A stretch of 64,000 nt of DNA from contig NZ_CH672387.1 of NCBI RefSeq assembly GCF_000153465.1, forward strand, positions 2,147,903-2,211,902, read 5' to 3'. The notes under the pieces are model-generated. The model saw only the letters and a program-made list of their open reading frames with translations, was not told where the DNA came from and searched no databases. Below, one piece after another: positions 18,926 through 28,980 of this stretch (position 1 is the stretch's first letter; every line of letters starts with the position of its first letter). This DNA comes from Aurantimonas manganoxydans SI85-9A1. GTDB taxonomy: Bacteria > Pseudomonadota > Alphaproteobacteria > Rhizobiales > Rhizobiaceae. A program made the translations under genes and the position numbers.

Positions 18926-19648
18926 TTATTCGTTGCCCAGAAGGACGGCCGCGACCTGCATTTCCTGCCAGCGCAGTTCGCGGCGGGCGCTCGCCTCATC
19001 GTCGGCGCCCCATTGTTCGATGTTCCAGTCCTCGTCGACATGGGCCCGCAGCCACACGTCCTCGGCCGACAGCTGCCCTTCGGCGAGGGCGAGCGCCAGC
19101 AGCGCAGACCCGGTCAGGGTCGTCGCCTGGTGCATGGCCGCGACCTTGAAGGGATCGTCGATGCCGGCGAGCCGCTCCTTAAAGGCGGCGATCGCGGCGG
19201 GCGGCTGGGCGACATGCATGACGCCCTCGGTCAGAAGATACCGGGCTCCGAAGCTGTCCCGTGCCCAGTCGAGCACCGGGTCCCAGAGTTCCTGCTGGCG
19301 CGCCACCAGCCGCTCCGGGGTGCCGGCGCGATAGAACAGGAGATCGGTTTCGATATAGCGGGCGAGATCGTCGCGCACCGGGATCGGATCGTCGGCGATC
19401 GCCTCGACCACGGTGTTGACCAGCCGGGTCATCGGCATGGTCGCCGGATCGATGCGCTCGCGCTGGGCGCCCCATTCGGCGGCGACCACCTCGGCGGCCC
19501 TCTGCATGGGGACCGCGAGCGGCCGTCGGCCGGGCGTCTTCACCGGCCGGCCATCGAGGAGGACCGCGAAACCGTCGTCGGTCGGCGCCAGCGTTACCTC
19601 GCTGTAGAAGCGTTTCGGCAGTTCAGCCTTCGCCTTGTCCTGCGTCAT
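18926..19648 (-). CDS. ATP12 family F1-ATPase assembly chaperone
   Basis: This 240-residue protein is of the ATP12 family (RFYSEVTL near the N-terminus, [50 protein letters not shown]). In mitochondria Atp12 binds the F1 alpha subunit before assembly; alphaproteobacterial members are the bacterial counterparts. It lies between a HAD hydrolase gene and pccB on the same strand, with about 100 bp on either side. The start is ATG 19648. Confidence 0.92.
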   Translation of the reverse strand: MTQDKAKAELPKRFYSEVTLAPTDDGFAVLLDGRPVKTPGRRPLAVPMQRAAEVVAAEWGAQRERIDPATMPMTRLVNTVVEAIADDPIPVRDDLARYIETDLLFYRAGTPERLVARQQELWDPVLDWARDSFGARYLLTEGVMHVAQPPAAIAAFKERLAGIDDPFKVAAMHQATTLTGSALLALALAEGQLSAEDVWLRAHVDEDWNIEQWGADDEASARRELRWQEMQVAAVLLGNE

Positions 19649-19742
19649 CCGTGTCTCTCATCTTGCGTGCCGTACACGGGGCGTTCTCGCCCGTGACGCA
19701 TCCCCATGCCATTGTCGTCTGCCGGCTTCGCCGAGCCCTGCC

Positions 19743-20450
19743 TTACAGCGCCGGTGCGGCTTGCCGCAGGACGGGCTGGATGATCGGGTCCGCCAGCCAG
19801 CGATCGACGGTCTCGACCAACCCGGTCACGGTTTCGGCCACGGCATAGGCGCCGGAGGCAAGCAGCGGCGCCGGCTCGTGCGTGCCCCAGGCAACTCCCA
19901 GAGCCGCGGCGCCCGCGGCCCGGGCCATCTCCATGTCGAAGATCGAATCGCCGACAACCAGCGCATCGCGCGGCGCGACACCGAAGACCGTGCAGCATTC
20001 CTCGACCATCGCCGGATGCGGCTTGGACGGGCAGTCATCTGCCGTGCGGACCGCAAGGAAGGCGTCGGTCAGGCCATGGGCCTCGCAGATCGAGGCGACG
20101 CCACGGCGCGACTTGCCTGTCACCAGCCCGACGAACACGTCGTCGCGCGCCGCCAGATCCTGGACCAGCGCCTTCATGCCCGGAAACAGATGCTCGCGGA
20201 AATCGGGATCGGCGCGCTGGATGCGGAAGGCCTGCCGGTAACCGTCGACGAGGGTCGCGACGAGCGCCGGCTCAGCGACGGGATGCAGCCGCCGGATCGC
20301 CTCATCGAGGGACAGGCCGATAATGCCCCGCGTCGCGGCGTCCTCGGGCGCCGGCAGGCCGTGCGCCTCGAAGGCCAGGCGCATCGTGGCGCAGATAACC
20401 CCGCAGGAATCGGCGATCGTGCCGTCGCAGTCGAACAGTACGGCCTTCAT
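19743..20450 (-). CDS. HAD-IA family hydrolase (phosphoglycolate-phosphatase-like)
   Basis: This 235-residue HAD phosphatase has motif I DCDGT (Asp7 nucleophile, Asp9 acid/base), motif II VTGK, motif III Lys in SKPHP, and motif IV VVGDSIFDMEMA. The helical cap between residues 15 and 85 marks subfamily IA. The substrate is uncertain; phosphoglycolate or pyrophosphate-type metabolites are common for the group. Its ATG overlaps the rluC stop by 1 nt (TGATG), indicating coupling with the pseudouridine synthase. Confidence 0.88.
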   Translation of the reverse strand: MKAVLFDCDGTIADSCGVICATMRLAFEAHGLPAPEDAATRGIIGLSLDEAIRRLHPVAEPALVATLVDGYRQAFRIQRADPDFREHLFPGMKALVQDLAARDDVFVGLVTGKSRRGVASICEAHGLTDAFLAVRTADDCPSKPHPAMVEECCTVFGVAPRDALVVGDSIFDMEMARAAGAAALGVAWGTHEPAPLLASGAYAVAETVTGLVETVDRWLADPIIQPVLRQAAPAL

Positions 20451-21436
20451 CAGTCGTTCATCGCCGTTTCGTCGAAGCCGAACAGATTGAAGGTCTGGAT
20501 CATGTGCGGCGGCAGCGGGGCGATCTGGTCGATGAAACCGCCGCTCGGATGCGGAATGACGATGCGCCGCGCGTGCAGGTGCAGCCGCTTCTGGACGCCG
20601 CCCGGAAACTCCCAGTTGGTGTCGTGCTCGAAATATTTCGGGTCGCCCAGGATCGGGTTGCCGATATGCAGCGCGTGGACGCGCAGCTGGTGGGTCCGGC
20701 CGGTATAGGGCTCCATCTCCACCCAGGAGAAGTTCTGCGCCAAATTCTCGATGACCCGGTAATGGGTGAGCGCATGGTCGGCGCCCTCCTCCCCATGCTT
20801 GGCGGTCCGCATGCGGTCGCCGTCCGGCGTCTGTTCCTTGACGAGGAAGGTCGAGATGCGGCCTTCATGGGGCACCGGAACCCCCTTGAGGATCGCCCAG
20901 TAGGTCTTCTTGGTGTCGCGCTCGCGGAACGCCTTGGTCAGCGCGGTCGCCGCGCCGCGGGTCCGGGCCACGACCAGCACGCCGGAGGTGTCGCGGTCGA
21001 GGCGGTGGACCAGCCGGGGCTTCTCGCCCTTGCGGCTGCGCCAGGCCTCCAGCATCTTGTCGACATGCCGGTTCAGGCCGGAGCCGCCCTGCACGGCCAG
21101 TCCTGCCGGCTTGTTGAAGACGAAGACCTTTTCGTCCTCGTAGATCAGCATCTGCGACAGCACTTCGTCATCGTGCTTGTCGCGCATCGTGTTGGCCGTC
21201 AGCGGCCCGATCTTCGGGCGCCCCGCATCGCCGCTCATCGGCGGAATGCGGACCATTTGCCCGGGCTGCACGCGGGTATCGGTCTTGGCGCGACCGCCGT
21301 CGACGCGCACCTGACCAGAGCGCAGCAGCTTCTGCAGGTGGCCGAAGCCCAGTCCCGGATAGTGCAGCTTGAACCAACGATCGAGGCGCAATCCTGCCTC
21401 GTCATCCTCGATCCGTCTTTGTTCGACCGACGCCAT
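20450..21436 (-). CDS. rluC: RluC/RluD-type 23S rRNA pseudouridine synthase
   Basis: This 328-residue protein has an N-terminal S4 RNA-binding domain (DEAGLRLDRWFKLHYPGLG to about residue 65) and a RluA-family catalytic domain. The catalytic Asp147 is in HRLDRDTSG; KPAGLAVQGGSG precedes it and GRTHQLRVH follows. The family isomerises uridines in 23S rRNA; whether the sites match RluC or RluD cannot be told. ATG 21436 has GGAAGG 9 nt upstream; a longer frame upstream lacks similarity. It overlaps the HAD gene by 1 nt. Confidence 0.93.
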   Translation of the reverse strand: MASVEQRRIEDDEAGLRLDRWFKLHYPGLGFGHLQKLLRSGQVRVDGGRAKTDTRVQPGQMVRIPPMSGDAGRPKIGPLTANTMRDKHDDEVLSQMLIYEDEKVFVFNKPAGLAVQGGSGLNRHVDKMLEAWRSRKGEKPRLVHRLDRDTSGVLVVARTRGAATALTKAFRERDTKKTYWAILKGVPVPHEGRISTFLVKEQTPDGDRMRTAKHGEEGADHALTHYRVIENLAQNFSWVEMEPYTGRTHQLRVHALHIGNPILGDPKYFEHDTNWEFPGGVQKRLHLHARRIVIPHPSGGFIDQIAPLPPHMIQTFNLFGFDETAMND

Positions 21437-21473
21437 TATCTCATGCCTTCCGCTTGAACTGGTGCAGATAGCA

Positions 21474-21851
21474 TCAGGCGAGCCCGCGCGCGAGGGCGAG
21501 ACCGGCAAACAACGCCGCGATCCCCACAACCACCGACCCGATCACGTAGATCGCGGCCAGCGTGTGGGATCCGCGCTCGGCCAGCACGATCGCATCGAGC
21601 GAAAAGGTCGAGAAGGTGGTGAAGCCGCCCAGGCATCCGGTGGCGACAAACAGGCGGACTTCCTGCGACGCTCCGAAGCGGCGGGCCGCCAGCTCGATGA
21701 ACAGCCCCATCAGGAACGAGCCCACGACGTTCACGAACACCGTGCCCCACGGAAAGCCGGCGCCGAACAGGCGCATGGCGGCGAGGCCGGACAGATGCCG
21801 AAGCGAGGCGCCGAGGGCGCCCCCGGCGGCGACGAGAAGAACATGCCACAT
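21474..21851 (-). CDS. crcB: fluoride ion exporter CrcB/Fluc
   Basis: This 125-residue protein has four hydrophobic helices and works as a dual-topology dimer channel that lets fluoride leave the cell. Diagnostic features are GGALGASLRHL at the N-terminus, TVFVNVVGSFLMG with the conserved Asn, and GGFTTFSTFS, the Phe-lined fluoride path. It lies 37 bp upstream of rluC on the same strand. I looked for a fluoride riboswitch in the 130 bp upstream and saw no convincing match. Confidence 0.95.
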   Translation of the reverse strand: MWHVLLVAAGGALGASLRHLSGLAAMRLFGAGFPWGTVFVNVVGSFLMGLFIELAARRFGASQEVRLFVATGCLGGFTTFSTFSLDAIVLAERGSHTLAAIYVIGSVVVGIAALFAGLALARGLA

Positions 21852-21930
21852 GGCCGCCTTCTAACCGAAGCCGCGGCGCGGCGTAAGCAGGAAGGATGCG
21901 ACGGTCCCCGCCCTCACCGCTCCCCAATGC

Positions 21931-21960
21931 AAAACGGCGGGGCCGTTGCCGACCCCGCCG
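21931..21960 (-). terminator. rho-independent terminator of the BCCT transporter gene
   Basis: On the minus strand an 8-bp perfect stem (21953-21960 with 21935-21942, CGGCGGGG/CCCCGCCG) with a 10-nt loop is followed by TTTT (21934-21931). It lies 26 bp after the transporter stop and upstream of crcB, so crcB needs its own promoter. Confidence 0.82.
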
Positions 21961-21985
21961 TGTCATTTGGTTGCTGAGCGGGCGC

Positions 21986-23602
21986 CTATTCGGCGGCGCG
22001 CGCCTCGGCCTTCGCATGCTGCTGGAACGGCTGCTTGCGCTCGGCATGCAGGCCCTTGAAGGTCGACCAGCACAGGACGAGCAGCAGGATCGCGAACGGG
22101 AAGCCCGTCGTGATCGCCGCGCCCTGGAGGGCGGCCAGACCACCGCCGATCAGCAGGGTGATCGCCACCAGACCTTCGAAGGTCGCCCAGAAGATGCGCT
22201 GGGGCACCGGCGCATCGATCTTGCCGCCTGCGGTGATCGTGTCGATCACCAGCGAGCCTGAATCCGACGAAGTGACGAAGAACACGATCACCAGGATGAT
22301 GCCGATGAACGAGCTGATCGAGGACAAAGGCAACTCGCCGAGCATCGCGAACAGCTTCACCGACAGGTCGGCTTCCACGATCCCGGTGTAGCCGGCGATC
22401 GTTTCGGTCAGCGCGGTGCCGCCGAAGATCGTCATCCAGATGACCGAGACGACGGTCGGGATGAGCAGCACGCAGGTGATGAACTCGCGCACCGTGCGAC
22501 CGCGCGAGACGCGGGCGATGAACATGCCGACGAAGGGCGACCAGCTGATCCACCAGGCCCAGTAGAAGGTGGTCCAGCCGGTGCGATAGCCGTCATCGGT
22601 CCGACCGAACGGGTTCGACAGCGGGATCACTTCGCGCAGATAGGCGACCGAGTTGCCGTAGAAGCCGTAGATCAGGTCCATCGTCGGGCCGACCGCGAAG
22701 ATGAACAGCATCAGCACGAGCGCCAGAACCATGTTCAGCTCGGACAACCGCTTCACGCCACCGTCGAGACCAGCCACGACCGACACCAGGGCGACGGCAG
22801 TGATCAGGCAGATCAGCACGATCTTGGACAGAAGCGAATCCGGCACGCCGAACAGGAAGTTGAGACCGGACACCGCCTGCTCCGCGCCGAAGCCGAGCGA
22901 GGTCGCCAGACCGAACAGCGTGGCGAAGACCGCCAGGATGTCGATCAGATGGCCGGGCCAGCCCCAGGTCTTCTCACCGAGCAGCGGATAGAAAGCGGAG
23001 CGGATGGTCAGCGGCAGGCCGAGATTATAGCTGAAGAAGGCCAGCGCCAGCGCCACCACGGCATAGATCGCCCACGGATGCAGCGCCCAGTGATAGATCG
23101 TCGCGGCCATGCCAAGACGGCGTGCCGCCTCGATGTCGCCGGGCGCGCCACCGAGCGGTGCGGCGGAGCCGCCTTCCATGGCGCTGGTGAAATGGGTGAT
23201 CGGCTCGGACACGCCGTAGAACATCAGGCCGATGCCCATGCCGGCGGCGAACAGCATGGCGAACCAGCCGAAATAGCCGTAATCCGGCCGGGCTTCCTTG
23301 CCGCCCAGCCGGATGCTGCCGTAGGGCGAAACGATCAGGAACAGGCAGAACAACACGAAGACGTTGCCGGCGATGATGAACAGCCAGTCAAAGGTGTTGG
23401 TGATCGCTGGACGCAGCCAGCCGAAGAACCCGTCGGCGAGCGTCGGGAACAGCAGGGTAAAGGTGACGAAGGCGATGATGACGCCGGCGGAAATCGGAAA
23501 AACCGGATTATGAATATCCAGCCCGAACCGTTGCAAGTTGTCTTGGCCGACCTCGTAATCGGTTATTGAATGTTCGGCCAATTGGCCCGGTTCGAGAGAC
23601 AT
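21986..23602 (-). CDS. BCCT family betaine/carnitine/choline transporter
   Basis: This 538-residue transporter has about twelve helices. The BCCT signature is TFYWAWWISWSPFVGMFIAR followed by VSRGRTVREF. Another family block, GMGIGLMFYGVSEP, comes earlier. BCCT carriers import quaternary ammonium osmolytes, often Na+-coupled; the exact substrate is not determinable. ATG 23602 is chosen because GAGG lies 5 nt upstream; an upstream ATG at 23644 lacks one. The N-terminal 35 residues are polar and cytoplasmic. The gene is closed by a clear terminator and is probably monocistronic. Confidence 0.94.
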   Translation of the reverse strand: MSLEPGQLAEHSITDYEVGQDNLQRFGLDIHNPVFPISAGVIIAFVTFTLLFPTLADGFFGWLRPAITNTFDWLFIIAGNVFVLFCLFLIVSPYGSIRLGGKEARPDYGYFGWFAMLFAAGMGIGLMFYGVSEPITHFTSAMEGGSAAPLGGAPGDIEAARRLGMAATIYHWALHPWAIYAVVALALAFFSYNLGLPLTIRSAFYPLLGEKTWGWPGHLIDILAVFATLFGLATSLGFGAEQAVSGLNFLFGVPDSLLSKIVLICLITAVALVSVVAGLDGGVKRLSELNMVLALVLMLFIFAVGPTMDLIYGFYGNSVAYLREVIPLSNPFGRTDDGYRTGWTTFYWAWWISWSPFVGMFIARVSRGRTVREFITCVLLIPTVVSVIWMTIFGGTALTETIAGYTGIVEADLSVKLFAMLGELPLSSISSFIGIILVIVFFVTSSDSGSLVIDTITAGGKIDAPVPQRIFWATFEGLVAITLLIGGGLAALQGAAITTGFPFAILLLVLCWSTFKGLHAERKQPFQQHAKAEARAAE

Positions 23603-23748
23603 CTGAACCTCGCTTTGCACGATTATGGAAATTCGGGGCATCAAACGAAGCCCGGACGATCAAGCCGCCATATTGCCACAGATCGGGCACGCGGACACGC
23701 CGGCGATATTCTCACCGGTGCTGGTTACTTGGCGTCGCCGGAAAAGTA

Positions 23749-25107
23749 TCAACCCCTGCGGTCACGATTGCGGCGAAGTTTCGCCCAATTTTGAAGCCGG
23801 TCGCCGATCGGGATCTCTGCTCCACGATCGGTCGGCCGGTAGAATTGCTGCCGGTCCATCTCGTCTGGAAAATAGTCCTGACCGGAAAACGCGTCGGGCG
23901 CGTCGTGGTCATAGGCGTATCCGGAGCCGTAGCCCTCGTCGCGCATCAGCGCAGTTGGGGCGTTGAGAATGTGTTTCGGCGGCAGCAGCGAGCCGTGTTC
24001 CTTCGCCGCGCGCATGGCCGCCTTGTAGGCGGTATAGACGGCGTTGGATTTCGGTGCACTCGCCAGATAGACGGTCGCCTCGGCCAGCGCGAGTTCGCCT
24101 TCCGGCGATCCGAGATAGTCGAAGGCGTCCTTGGCGGCGAGCGCAATGCCCAGCGCGCGGGGATCGGCCAGTCCGATATCCTCGGAAGCCATGCGCACCA
24201 GACGGCGGCCGAGATACAGGGGGTTCTCCCCTGCGTCAAGCATGCGACACAGCCAGTAGAGGGCGGCGTCCGGGTCCGAGCCGCGCACCGACTTGTGCAG
24301 CGCGGAGATCAGATTGTAGTGGCCGTCCTGGCCCTTGTCGTAGACCGGCGCGCGCCGCTGGACGATCTCCTGCAGGCCCGCCGCGTCGAAGATTTCGCCT
24401 TTGCGGCTGGCGCGCCAGACCTCCTCGGCCAGCGTCAGCGCGGCACGGCCGTCGCCATCCGCCATGCGCAGCAGCACCGCCCGCGCCTGCTCGTTGAGCG
24501 GCAATGCCATACCCTCGGTCGCCTCGGCCCGCTCCAGCAGCTTCACGAGGCTGGCCGAGCCGTGCGGCTTGAAGGTCAAAACCCGTGCGCGCGACAGGAG
24601 AGCGGCGTTGAGCTCGAAGGACGGGTTCTCGGTCGTCGCGCCGACGAGGACGACGGTGCCGTCCTCCATGACCGGGAGGAAGGAATCCTGCTGAGCGCGG
24701 TTGAAGCGGTGGATCTCGTCGACGAAGAGCAGCGTGCGCCTGCCATTGGACCGGCGCAGCCGCGCCGTCTCGAACATCTTCTTCAGATCGGCGACGCCGG
24801 AGAAGATCGCCGAGATCTGCTCGAAGGCGTAATCCACCTCATGGGCGAGCAGCCGCGCCACGGTGGTCTTGCCGGTGCCCGGTGGGCCCCAGAAGATCAT
24901 CGAACCGAGGCTCGTCGCCTCGAGCATGCGCGACAGGACCCCGCCCTCGCCCGTCAGATGTTCCTGGCCGACGACCTCGCCGAGCTGCCGCGGCCGCAGC
25001 CGGTCGGCCAGCGGCCGGGAGCGATCGTTCCGATCGTCCACCGCCGTTGCGGATGGCCGCGGCCGCTCGCTCGGAGCGCCGCCACCGTCGCCGAAGAGAT
25101 CCGCCAT
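23749..25107 (-). CDS. rarA: replication-associated recombination protein A (AAA+ ATPase)
   Basis: This 452-residue clamp-loader-like ATPase is of the RarA/MgsA/WRNIP1 family and acts at stalled replication forks. Walker A GPPGTGKT is at residues 74-81 and Walker [11 protein letters not shown] at about 128-137. Sensor 1 [10 protein letters not shown] and the RarA-specific C-terminal helical domain ([24 protein letters not shown]) follow. An N-terminal linker of about 30 residues is rich in Asp and Arg. ATG 25107 is 2 bp from the stop of the upstream Do-type protease gene, so the two form an operon. Confidence 0.94.
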   Translation of the reverse strand: MADLFGDGGGAPSERPRPSATAVDDRNDRSRPLADRLRPRQLGEVVGQEHLTGEGGVLSRMLEATSLGSMIFWGPPGTGKTTVARLLAHEVDYAFEQISAIFSGVADLKKMFETARLRRSNGRRTLLFVDEIHRFNRAQQDSFLPVMEDGTVVLVGATTENPSFELNAALLSRARVLTFKPHGSASLVKLLERAEATEGMALPLNEQARAVLLRMADGDGRAALTLAEEVWRASRKGEIFDAAGLQEIVQRRAPVYDKGQDGHYNLISALHKSVRGSDPDAALYWLCRMLDAGENPLYLGRRLVRMASEDIGLADPRALGIALAAKDAFDYLGSPEGELALAEATVYLASAPKSNAVYTAYKAAMRAAKEHGSLLPPKHILNAPTALMRDEGYGSGYAYDHDAPDAFSGQDYFPDEMDRQQFYRPTDRGAEIPIGDRLQNWAKLRRNRDRRG

Positions 25108-25108
25108 G

Positions 25109-26665
25109 TCAGCGCACCCGCCGCGCCAGGCGGCGTCCGTTCCGGTCGATCTCGAAGCTCCAGCCGCGATTGCTGTCGATGGCTGCCGCCTCCAGTTCAC
25201 TCGTGGTCGTCACCGGCTCGCCGTTGACGGCGAGGACGATATCCCCCGGCCGCAGCCCGAAACGCTGCGCGAGCGAGCCGCGCGCCACCTCCGCCACGAG
25301 TACCCCAGTCTTTTCGAGCGGCATGTCGAACTCCTCCGCCACGCGCGGCGACAGATTGAGGACGGTGGCACCGGCGAACGGATTCTGCCCGTCGATGGTG
25401 CGGGTGTCGCGTGGCGGTATCTCCGGCGCCGGCTGCAGAGGCAGCTCCAGCGTGCGGCGCTCGTCGCCGCGCAGCACCGTCAGACTTACGGTCTTGCCGA
25501 TCCCGGCCGTCGCCAGCCGGTAGCCCAGGGCATCGGCGCCGCCGATCTCGAGGCCATCCACCGCCAGGATCACGTCGCCGACCGCAAGGCCCGCGGCTTC
25601 GGCGGGACCACCGGGCATGATGCCCCGGACGAGGGTCCCCGACGGACGGTCGAGCCCCACCGCCTCGGCGATATCGGCGGTCACCGGCACGAAGCTGGCC
25701 CCGACGAAGGGGCGCTCGAAGCGGCCCCCGGCCTTGGCCGAACGGACGAAGCTTGCGACCATGTTGGCGGGAATGGCGAAGCCGACGCCGTTTGAGCCGC
25801 CCGAGCGCGAGAAGATGGCGGTGTTCACCCCGACCAGTTCGCCCGACATGCCGATCAGCGCACCGCCGGAATTGCCGGGATTGATCGCCGCGTCGGTCTG
25901 GATGAAGAAGCCGAAATCGTCGACGCCGATATGGGTTCTGGCGAGCGCCGAGACGATCCCGCTGGTCACCGTCTGGCCAATGCCGAAGGGATTGCCGATC
26001 GCCAGCACCAGATCGCCGATCTGCAACCGGTCCGAATCGGCAATCGGCAGGGTCGGAAACGGCCCCTCACCCTCGATCTTCAGCACCGCCAGATCGACGC
26101 TGTCGTCCTTGAGCAGGACCTCGGTTTTGAACTCTCGCCCGTCGGCAAAGCCGATCTTCACCTCGTCCGCGTCGGCCACGACATGGTTGTTGGTCACCAC
26201 GAGGCCCGACGCGTCGACGATGACGCCGGAGCCGAGGGACGATTCCATCCGCGGCTGGCGATTGCGCGGCTGGCCGAAGAACTGACCGAAGAAGGGATCG
26301 CCGGCGAAGGGCGAGCGCTGCGCCGGGACGGCTCGCGCGGCATAGACATTGACCACCGCAGGCGCGGTCCGCTTCACCAGCGGCGCGAAGGAGAGCTGGA
26401 TCTGCGCCTGGCTCTCCGGCACGCGGGCACCGGCCTCGCCGACGGGAGACGACGGCACCGGCTGCCCGGCCGGGGCCGTCTCGGCCTCGGCGACGACCGT
26501 TTTGCCGTCATCGAGGGGAACGAAACCATCGCCCGGCGTCGCGCTGCTCGCCGTATCCTGCTCCAGGGACGGCTTCGGATCGGCACCGTCGAAGATGTCG
26601 AGATAGGGGGCTGCCAGCACCCCGGCGCCAATCAGAAGACCCGCGAGAATCAGTTTCATCTGCAT
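25109..26665 (-). CDS. Do-family (HtrA/DegP-like) periplasmic serine protease
   Basis: The protein has 518 residues. A hydrophobic N-terminus (residues 3-20) serves as signal or anchor and is followed by a low-complexity linker (residues 25-90) before the trypsin-like domain. Catalytic triad residues are His161 (VVTNNHVV), Asp191 ([10 protein letters not shown]) and Ser266 (NPGNSGG). Two PDZ domains follow ([19 protein letters not shown] and [19 protein letters not shown]). It should be a quality-control protease of the envelope. ATG 26665 is preferred over an ATG 10 codons upstream because the signal sequence starts there. Confidence 0.92.
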   Translation of the reverse strand: MQMKLILAGLLIGAGVLAAPYLDIFDGADPKPSLEQDTASSATPGDGFVPLDDGKTVVAEAETAPAGQPVPSSPVGEAGARVPESQAQIQLSFAPLVKRTAPAVVNVYAARAVPAQRSPFAGDPFFGQFFGQPRNRQPRMESSLGSGVIVDASGLVVTNNHVVADADEVKIGFADGREFKTEVLLKDDSVDLAVLKIEGEGPFPTLPIADSDRLQIGDLVLAIGNPFGIGQTVTSGIVSALARTHIGVDDFGFFIQTDAAINPGNSGGALIGMSGELVGVNTAIFSRSGGSNGVGFAIPANMVASFVRSAKAGGRFERPFVGASFVPVTADIAEAVGLDRPSGTLVRGIMPGGPAEAAGLAVGDVILAVDGLEIGGADALGYRLATAGIGKTVSLTVLRGDERRTLELPLQPAPEIPPRDTRTIDGQNPFAGATVLNLSPRVAEEFDMPLEKTGVLVAEVARGSLAQRFGLRPGDIVLAVNGEPVTTTSELEAAAIDSNRGWSFEIDRNGRRLARRVR

Positions 26666-26799
26666 ATCCGGTCCGCCGTGGTGGCTCGGCAACATCGGAC
26701 AGGCCCCTGAACGGACGCCAAAAACCGGATGCTGCCCTGCGAAAGGTCAAACGCCGCGCGACGGCGGCCTGCTTTCGCATAGACCAGACCGCGGACGCG

Positions 26800-26821
26800 A
26801 AAAAGGGGCCGCTGCGGCCCC
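26800..26821 (-). terminator. rho-independent terminator after the small secreted-protein gene
   Basis: On the minus strand GGGGCCG (26821-26815) pairs with CGGCCCC (26811-26805) around a 3-nt loop. Five T follow (26804-26800). It lies 36 bp after the stop at 26857 and before the protease gene. Confidence 0.75.
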
Positions 26822-26856
26822 TTCCTCGTCATCCCGATCTGTGTGGCCGGCGTCGC

Positions 26857-27027
26857 CTAGTCTGCGACCGCCGTCTGGGTGCTGGTCGCAACCGCCTCGT
26901 CAGGCAGGTCGGCCGTCGCGTAGCTGGCGGTCAGGACGCCAAATGCCGCCATGGCACACAGGAGGGTCAGAAAAGTGCGTCGCATGGAGAGCCGGCCCGT
27001 GGTGTTCATGATGTCCGCATTTTTCAT
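26857..27027 (-). CDS. predicted secreted micro-protein, 56 aa
   Basis: The frame reads MKNADIMNTTGRLSMRRTFL, then a hydrophobic stretch (LTLLCAMAAFGVLTASYATA) and a short acidic tail. This is a classic Sec signal peptide with a mature part of only about 20 residues, or a single-pass membrane peptide. Starts at 27027, 27009 and 26985 are all possible, and none has a strong ribosome-binding site. The terminator 36 bp downstream supports a real transcript. I do not recognise the family. Confidence 0.45.
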   Translation of the reverse strand: MKNADIMNTTGRLSMRRTFLTLLCAMAAFGVLTASYATADLPDEAVATSTQTAVAD

Positions 27028-27263
27028 AGAAGTTGTTTCATCCGCGTAAATGTCGCCACTTTTGCGTGGCTGCGTCCCGTTCTTGAGGGCAAAAGCGTTC
27101 GGCCGCCAAAAGGTTGCCTCGTTTTGAACGAAATTTCTGCCGGCTCCCCCGAGACCCCGCCTATGCCACGCCCCGACGGCCCTCGCCATGGCATTTGCAT
27201 CACACTCACCGAATACGCGAAATGCGTAGCAGCTGAAGCTGGAGCGGCCCATGCGCAACCGTC

Positions 27264-28298
27264 TCAAGCGGTCCGCACGCGCTGCGCGATGCTCTGCGCC
27301 ATCGCGGCGACAGCGTTTTCCGGCGACCGCGCCGACAGACCGAGGATGTCGCGCGCCGGCGTGGTGTCGAGCGATTTGCGACGACCGAGTTCGGGCACGG
27401 CGGCGCGTGCCTGCGGCGACAGGATCGCGGCAAGCCGCACGACGCGATCGGGCAATGTCCAACGCGGCAAGCGGCGTGCCTCGCCCGGGCAGGCTTCGCC
27501 CACCACCCGGCCGATCTCGATGAGGCTCAGCGTGCCGCTGGACAGGGCTATGCGACGTCCGGACGCTGACGGCGTCGTCATCGCCGCCAGATGCGCGTCG
27601 GCGACGTCGCGGACGTCCGCCAGCGCAAAGGCGAGATCGGGGACGACGGGCATGCGCCCCTCCATCACGGCACGGACCAGCGCGGCCGACGCGCCCTCGC
27701 CTCCCGCCGCGCCCACCCCCAGCAGCGGGCCGAGAACCAGCGCCGGATTGATCGCGACGAGCTCAAGCCCCGTGTGGCGCGCCGCATCCCAGGCCGCGCG
27801 TTCGGCCAGGGACTTCGACAGGGCGTAGCCGGAGATCTCGGGGCTTTTCGTGTCCGACCAGTCGGTCTCCCCGTAGCGCTCGCCAGCACGCGGAGGATGG
27901 GCCGAATAGATCGCCGCGGCCGACGACGTCAGGACGATCCGCTCGACACCGGCACGCTTAGCAGCGGCGATCACCCGCAGGGTGCCGTCCACGGCGGCCG
28001 GCACCAGCGCATGTCGGTCGCGTGGCGGGCTTGCGGGGAATGGCGATGCGGTGTGCAGCACATAGCGGCAGCCTGCGGCCGCCTCCGTCCAGCCGGCGTC
28101 ACCGGTGAGGTCGGCAGCGAACAGGGACAGCCGATCGATATTGGCACCGGCGGCAGCAAGCAGGCCACGAACGGCATCTGCCTTGTCGAGCCCCCGCACC
28201 GTCCCGCGCACATCATAGCCGGCCTGGAGCAGACGCAGCGCCACATGGCCCGCAATGAAGCCCGATAAGCCGGTGAGCAGCACCCGATCCCGCGCCAT
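27264..28298 (-). CDS. NAD(P)-dependent epimerase/aldehyde reductase, extended SDR family
   Basis: This 344-residue Rossmann enzyme has a nucleotide motif TGLSGFIAGH at residues 9-18. Catalytic residues are Ser125/126 (LTSSAAAIY), Tyr158 and Lys162 (YALSK). The layout (TVRG after the second strand, HTASPF, ETDWSD) matches dihydroflavonol-4-reductase/aldehyde-reductase-like members, which usually prefer NADPH. The physiological substrate is unknown. It stands alone on the minus strand, downstream of the rplQ terminator. Confidence 0.88.
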   Translation of the reverse strand: MARDRVLLTGLSGFIAGHVALRLLQAGYDVRGTVRGLDKADAVRGLLAAAGANIDRLSLFAADLTGDAGWTEAAAGCRYVLHTASPFPASPPRDRHALVPAAVDGTLRVIAAAKRAGVERIVLTSSAAAIYSAHPPRAGERYGETDWSDTKSPEISGYALSKSLAERAAWDAARHTGLELVAINPALVLGPLLGVGAAGGEGASAALVRAVMEGRMPVVPDLAFALADVRDVADAHLAAMTTPSASGRRIALSSGTLSLIEIGRVVGEACPGEARRLPRWTLPDRVVRLAAILSPQARAAVPELGRRKSLDTTPARDILGLSARSPENAVAAMAQSIAQRVRTA

Positions 28299-28398
28299 CG
28301 CCTCGATCCTCGTTAGTGTCGTGCTGTCTGGCCCCGCACGACTCCGTGCTGGTCAGCCGATCACCGTCCGGCAGATAGCGTGCTATGGAGCGGACATG

Positions 28399-28420
28399 AA
28401 AAAGGGGCCACGCGGGCCCC
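28399..28420 (-). terminator. rho-independent terminator of the rplQ (alpha) operon
   Basis: Minus-strand stem GGGGCC (28420-28415) pairs with GGCCCC (28409-28404), with a 5-nt loop. Five T follow (28403-28399), about 30 bp after the rplQ stop. It closes the ribosomal super-cluster. Confidence 0.82.
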
Positions 28421-28449
28421 TCGTTCGTTCGTTCCGATGATCGGCTCGA

Positions 28450-28872
28450 TCAGGCTGCGTCGAGCTCGCCTTCGGCCTCGACGCGCTCGCGATCGATGGC
28501 GCCACGGGCTTCCGGGTCACGGTCGACGAATTCGATGACGGCCAGCGGGGCGTTGTCGCCGCGACGGAAGCCGGCCTTCAGGACGCGGGTGTAGCCGCCG
28601 TTGCGCTCGGCGTAACGCGGAGCCAGCGTGTCGAACAGCTTGCCGATGACCGAAGGGTCGCGGACCTGCGAGATCGCCTGGCGACGCGCATGCAGATCGC
28701 CGCGCTTGCCCAGCGTGATCATCTTCTCGACAATCGGGCGCAGTTCCTTGGCCTTCGGCAGGGTGGTCACGATCTGCTCGTGCAGGATGAGCGAAGCGAC
28801 CATGTTGGCGAACATCGCCTTACGGTGGCTGGCGGTACGATTAAGCTTACGACCGCGTTTTGCGTGGCGCAT
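28450..28872 (-). CDS. rplQ: 50S ribosomal protein bL17
   Basis: This 140-residue protein contains the conserved core [20 protein letters not shown] and [22 protein letters not shown]; a longer acidic C-terminal tail (EAEGELDAA) is typical of alphaproteobacteria. bL17 sits at the bottom of the 50S subunit near the exit region. It is the last gene of the alpha operon, 148 bp after rpoA, and ends before a terminator. Confidence 0.97.
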   Translation of the reverse strand: MRHAKRGRKLNRTASHRKAMFANMVASLILHEQIVTTLPKAKELRPIVEKMITLGKRGDLHARRQAISQVRDPSVIGKLFDTLAPRYAERNGGYTRVLKAGFRRGDNAPLAVIEFVDRDPEARGAIDRERVEAEGELDAA

Positions 28873-28980
28873 GGGATTTCCTCAAGTCAAATAAGCCGGC
28901 GTCATTGCGCCGGAAGTCGGGATCTTTGCGTCCCTGCCCCGTTCTCGGGACAGGCCGCCGTTCCTTTGAATGATTGAAAT

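Noticed and set aside
18823-19041. N-terminal extension of pccB by 73 codons
   Set aside because: The added part is basic, Pro-rich and unlike PccB, overlaps the ATP12 gene, and the 510-residue form has the family length.
21852-21985. Fluoride riboswitch before crcB
   Set aside because: The sequence between the BCCT terminator and crcB shows no convincing match to the conserved core of that riboswitch.
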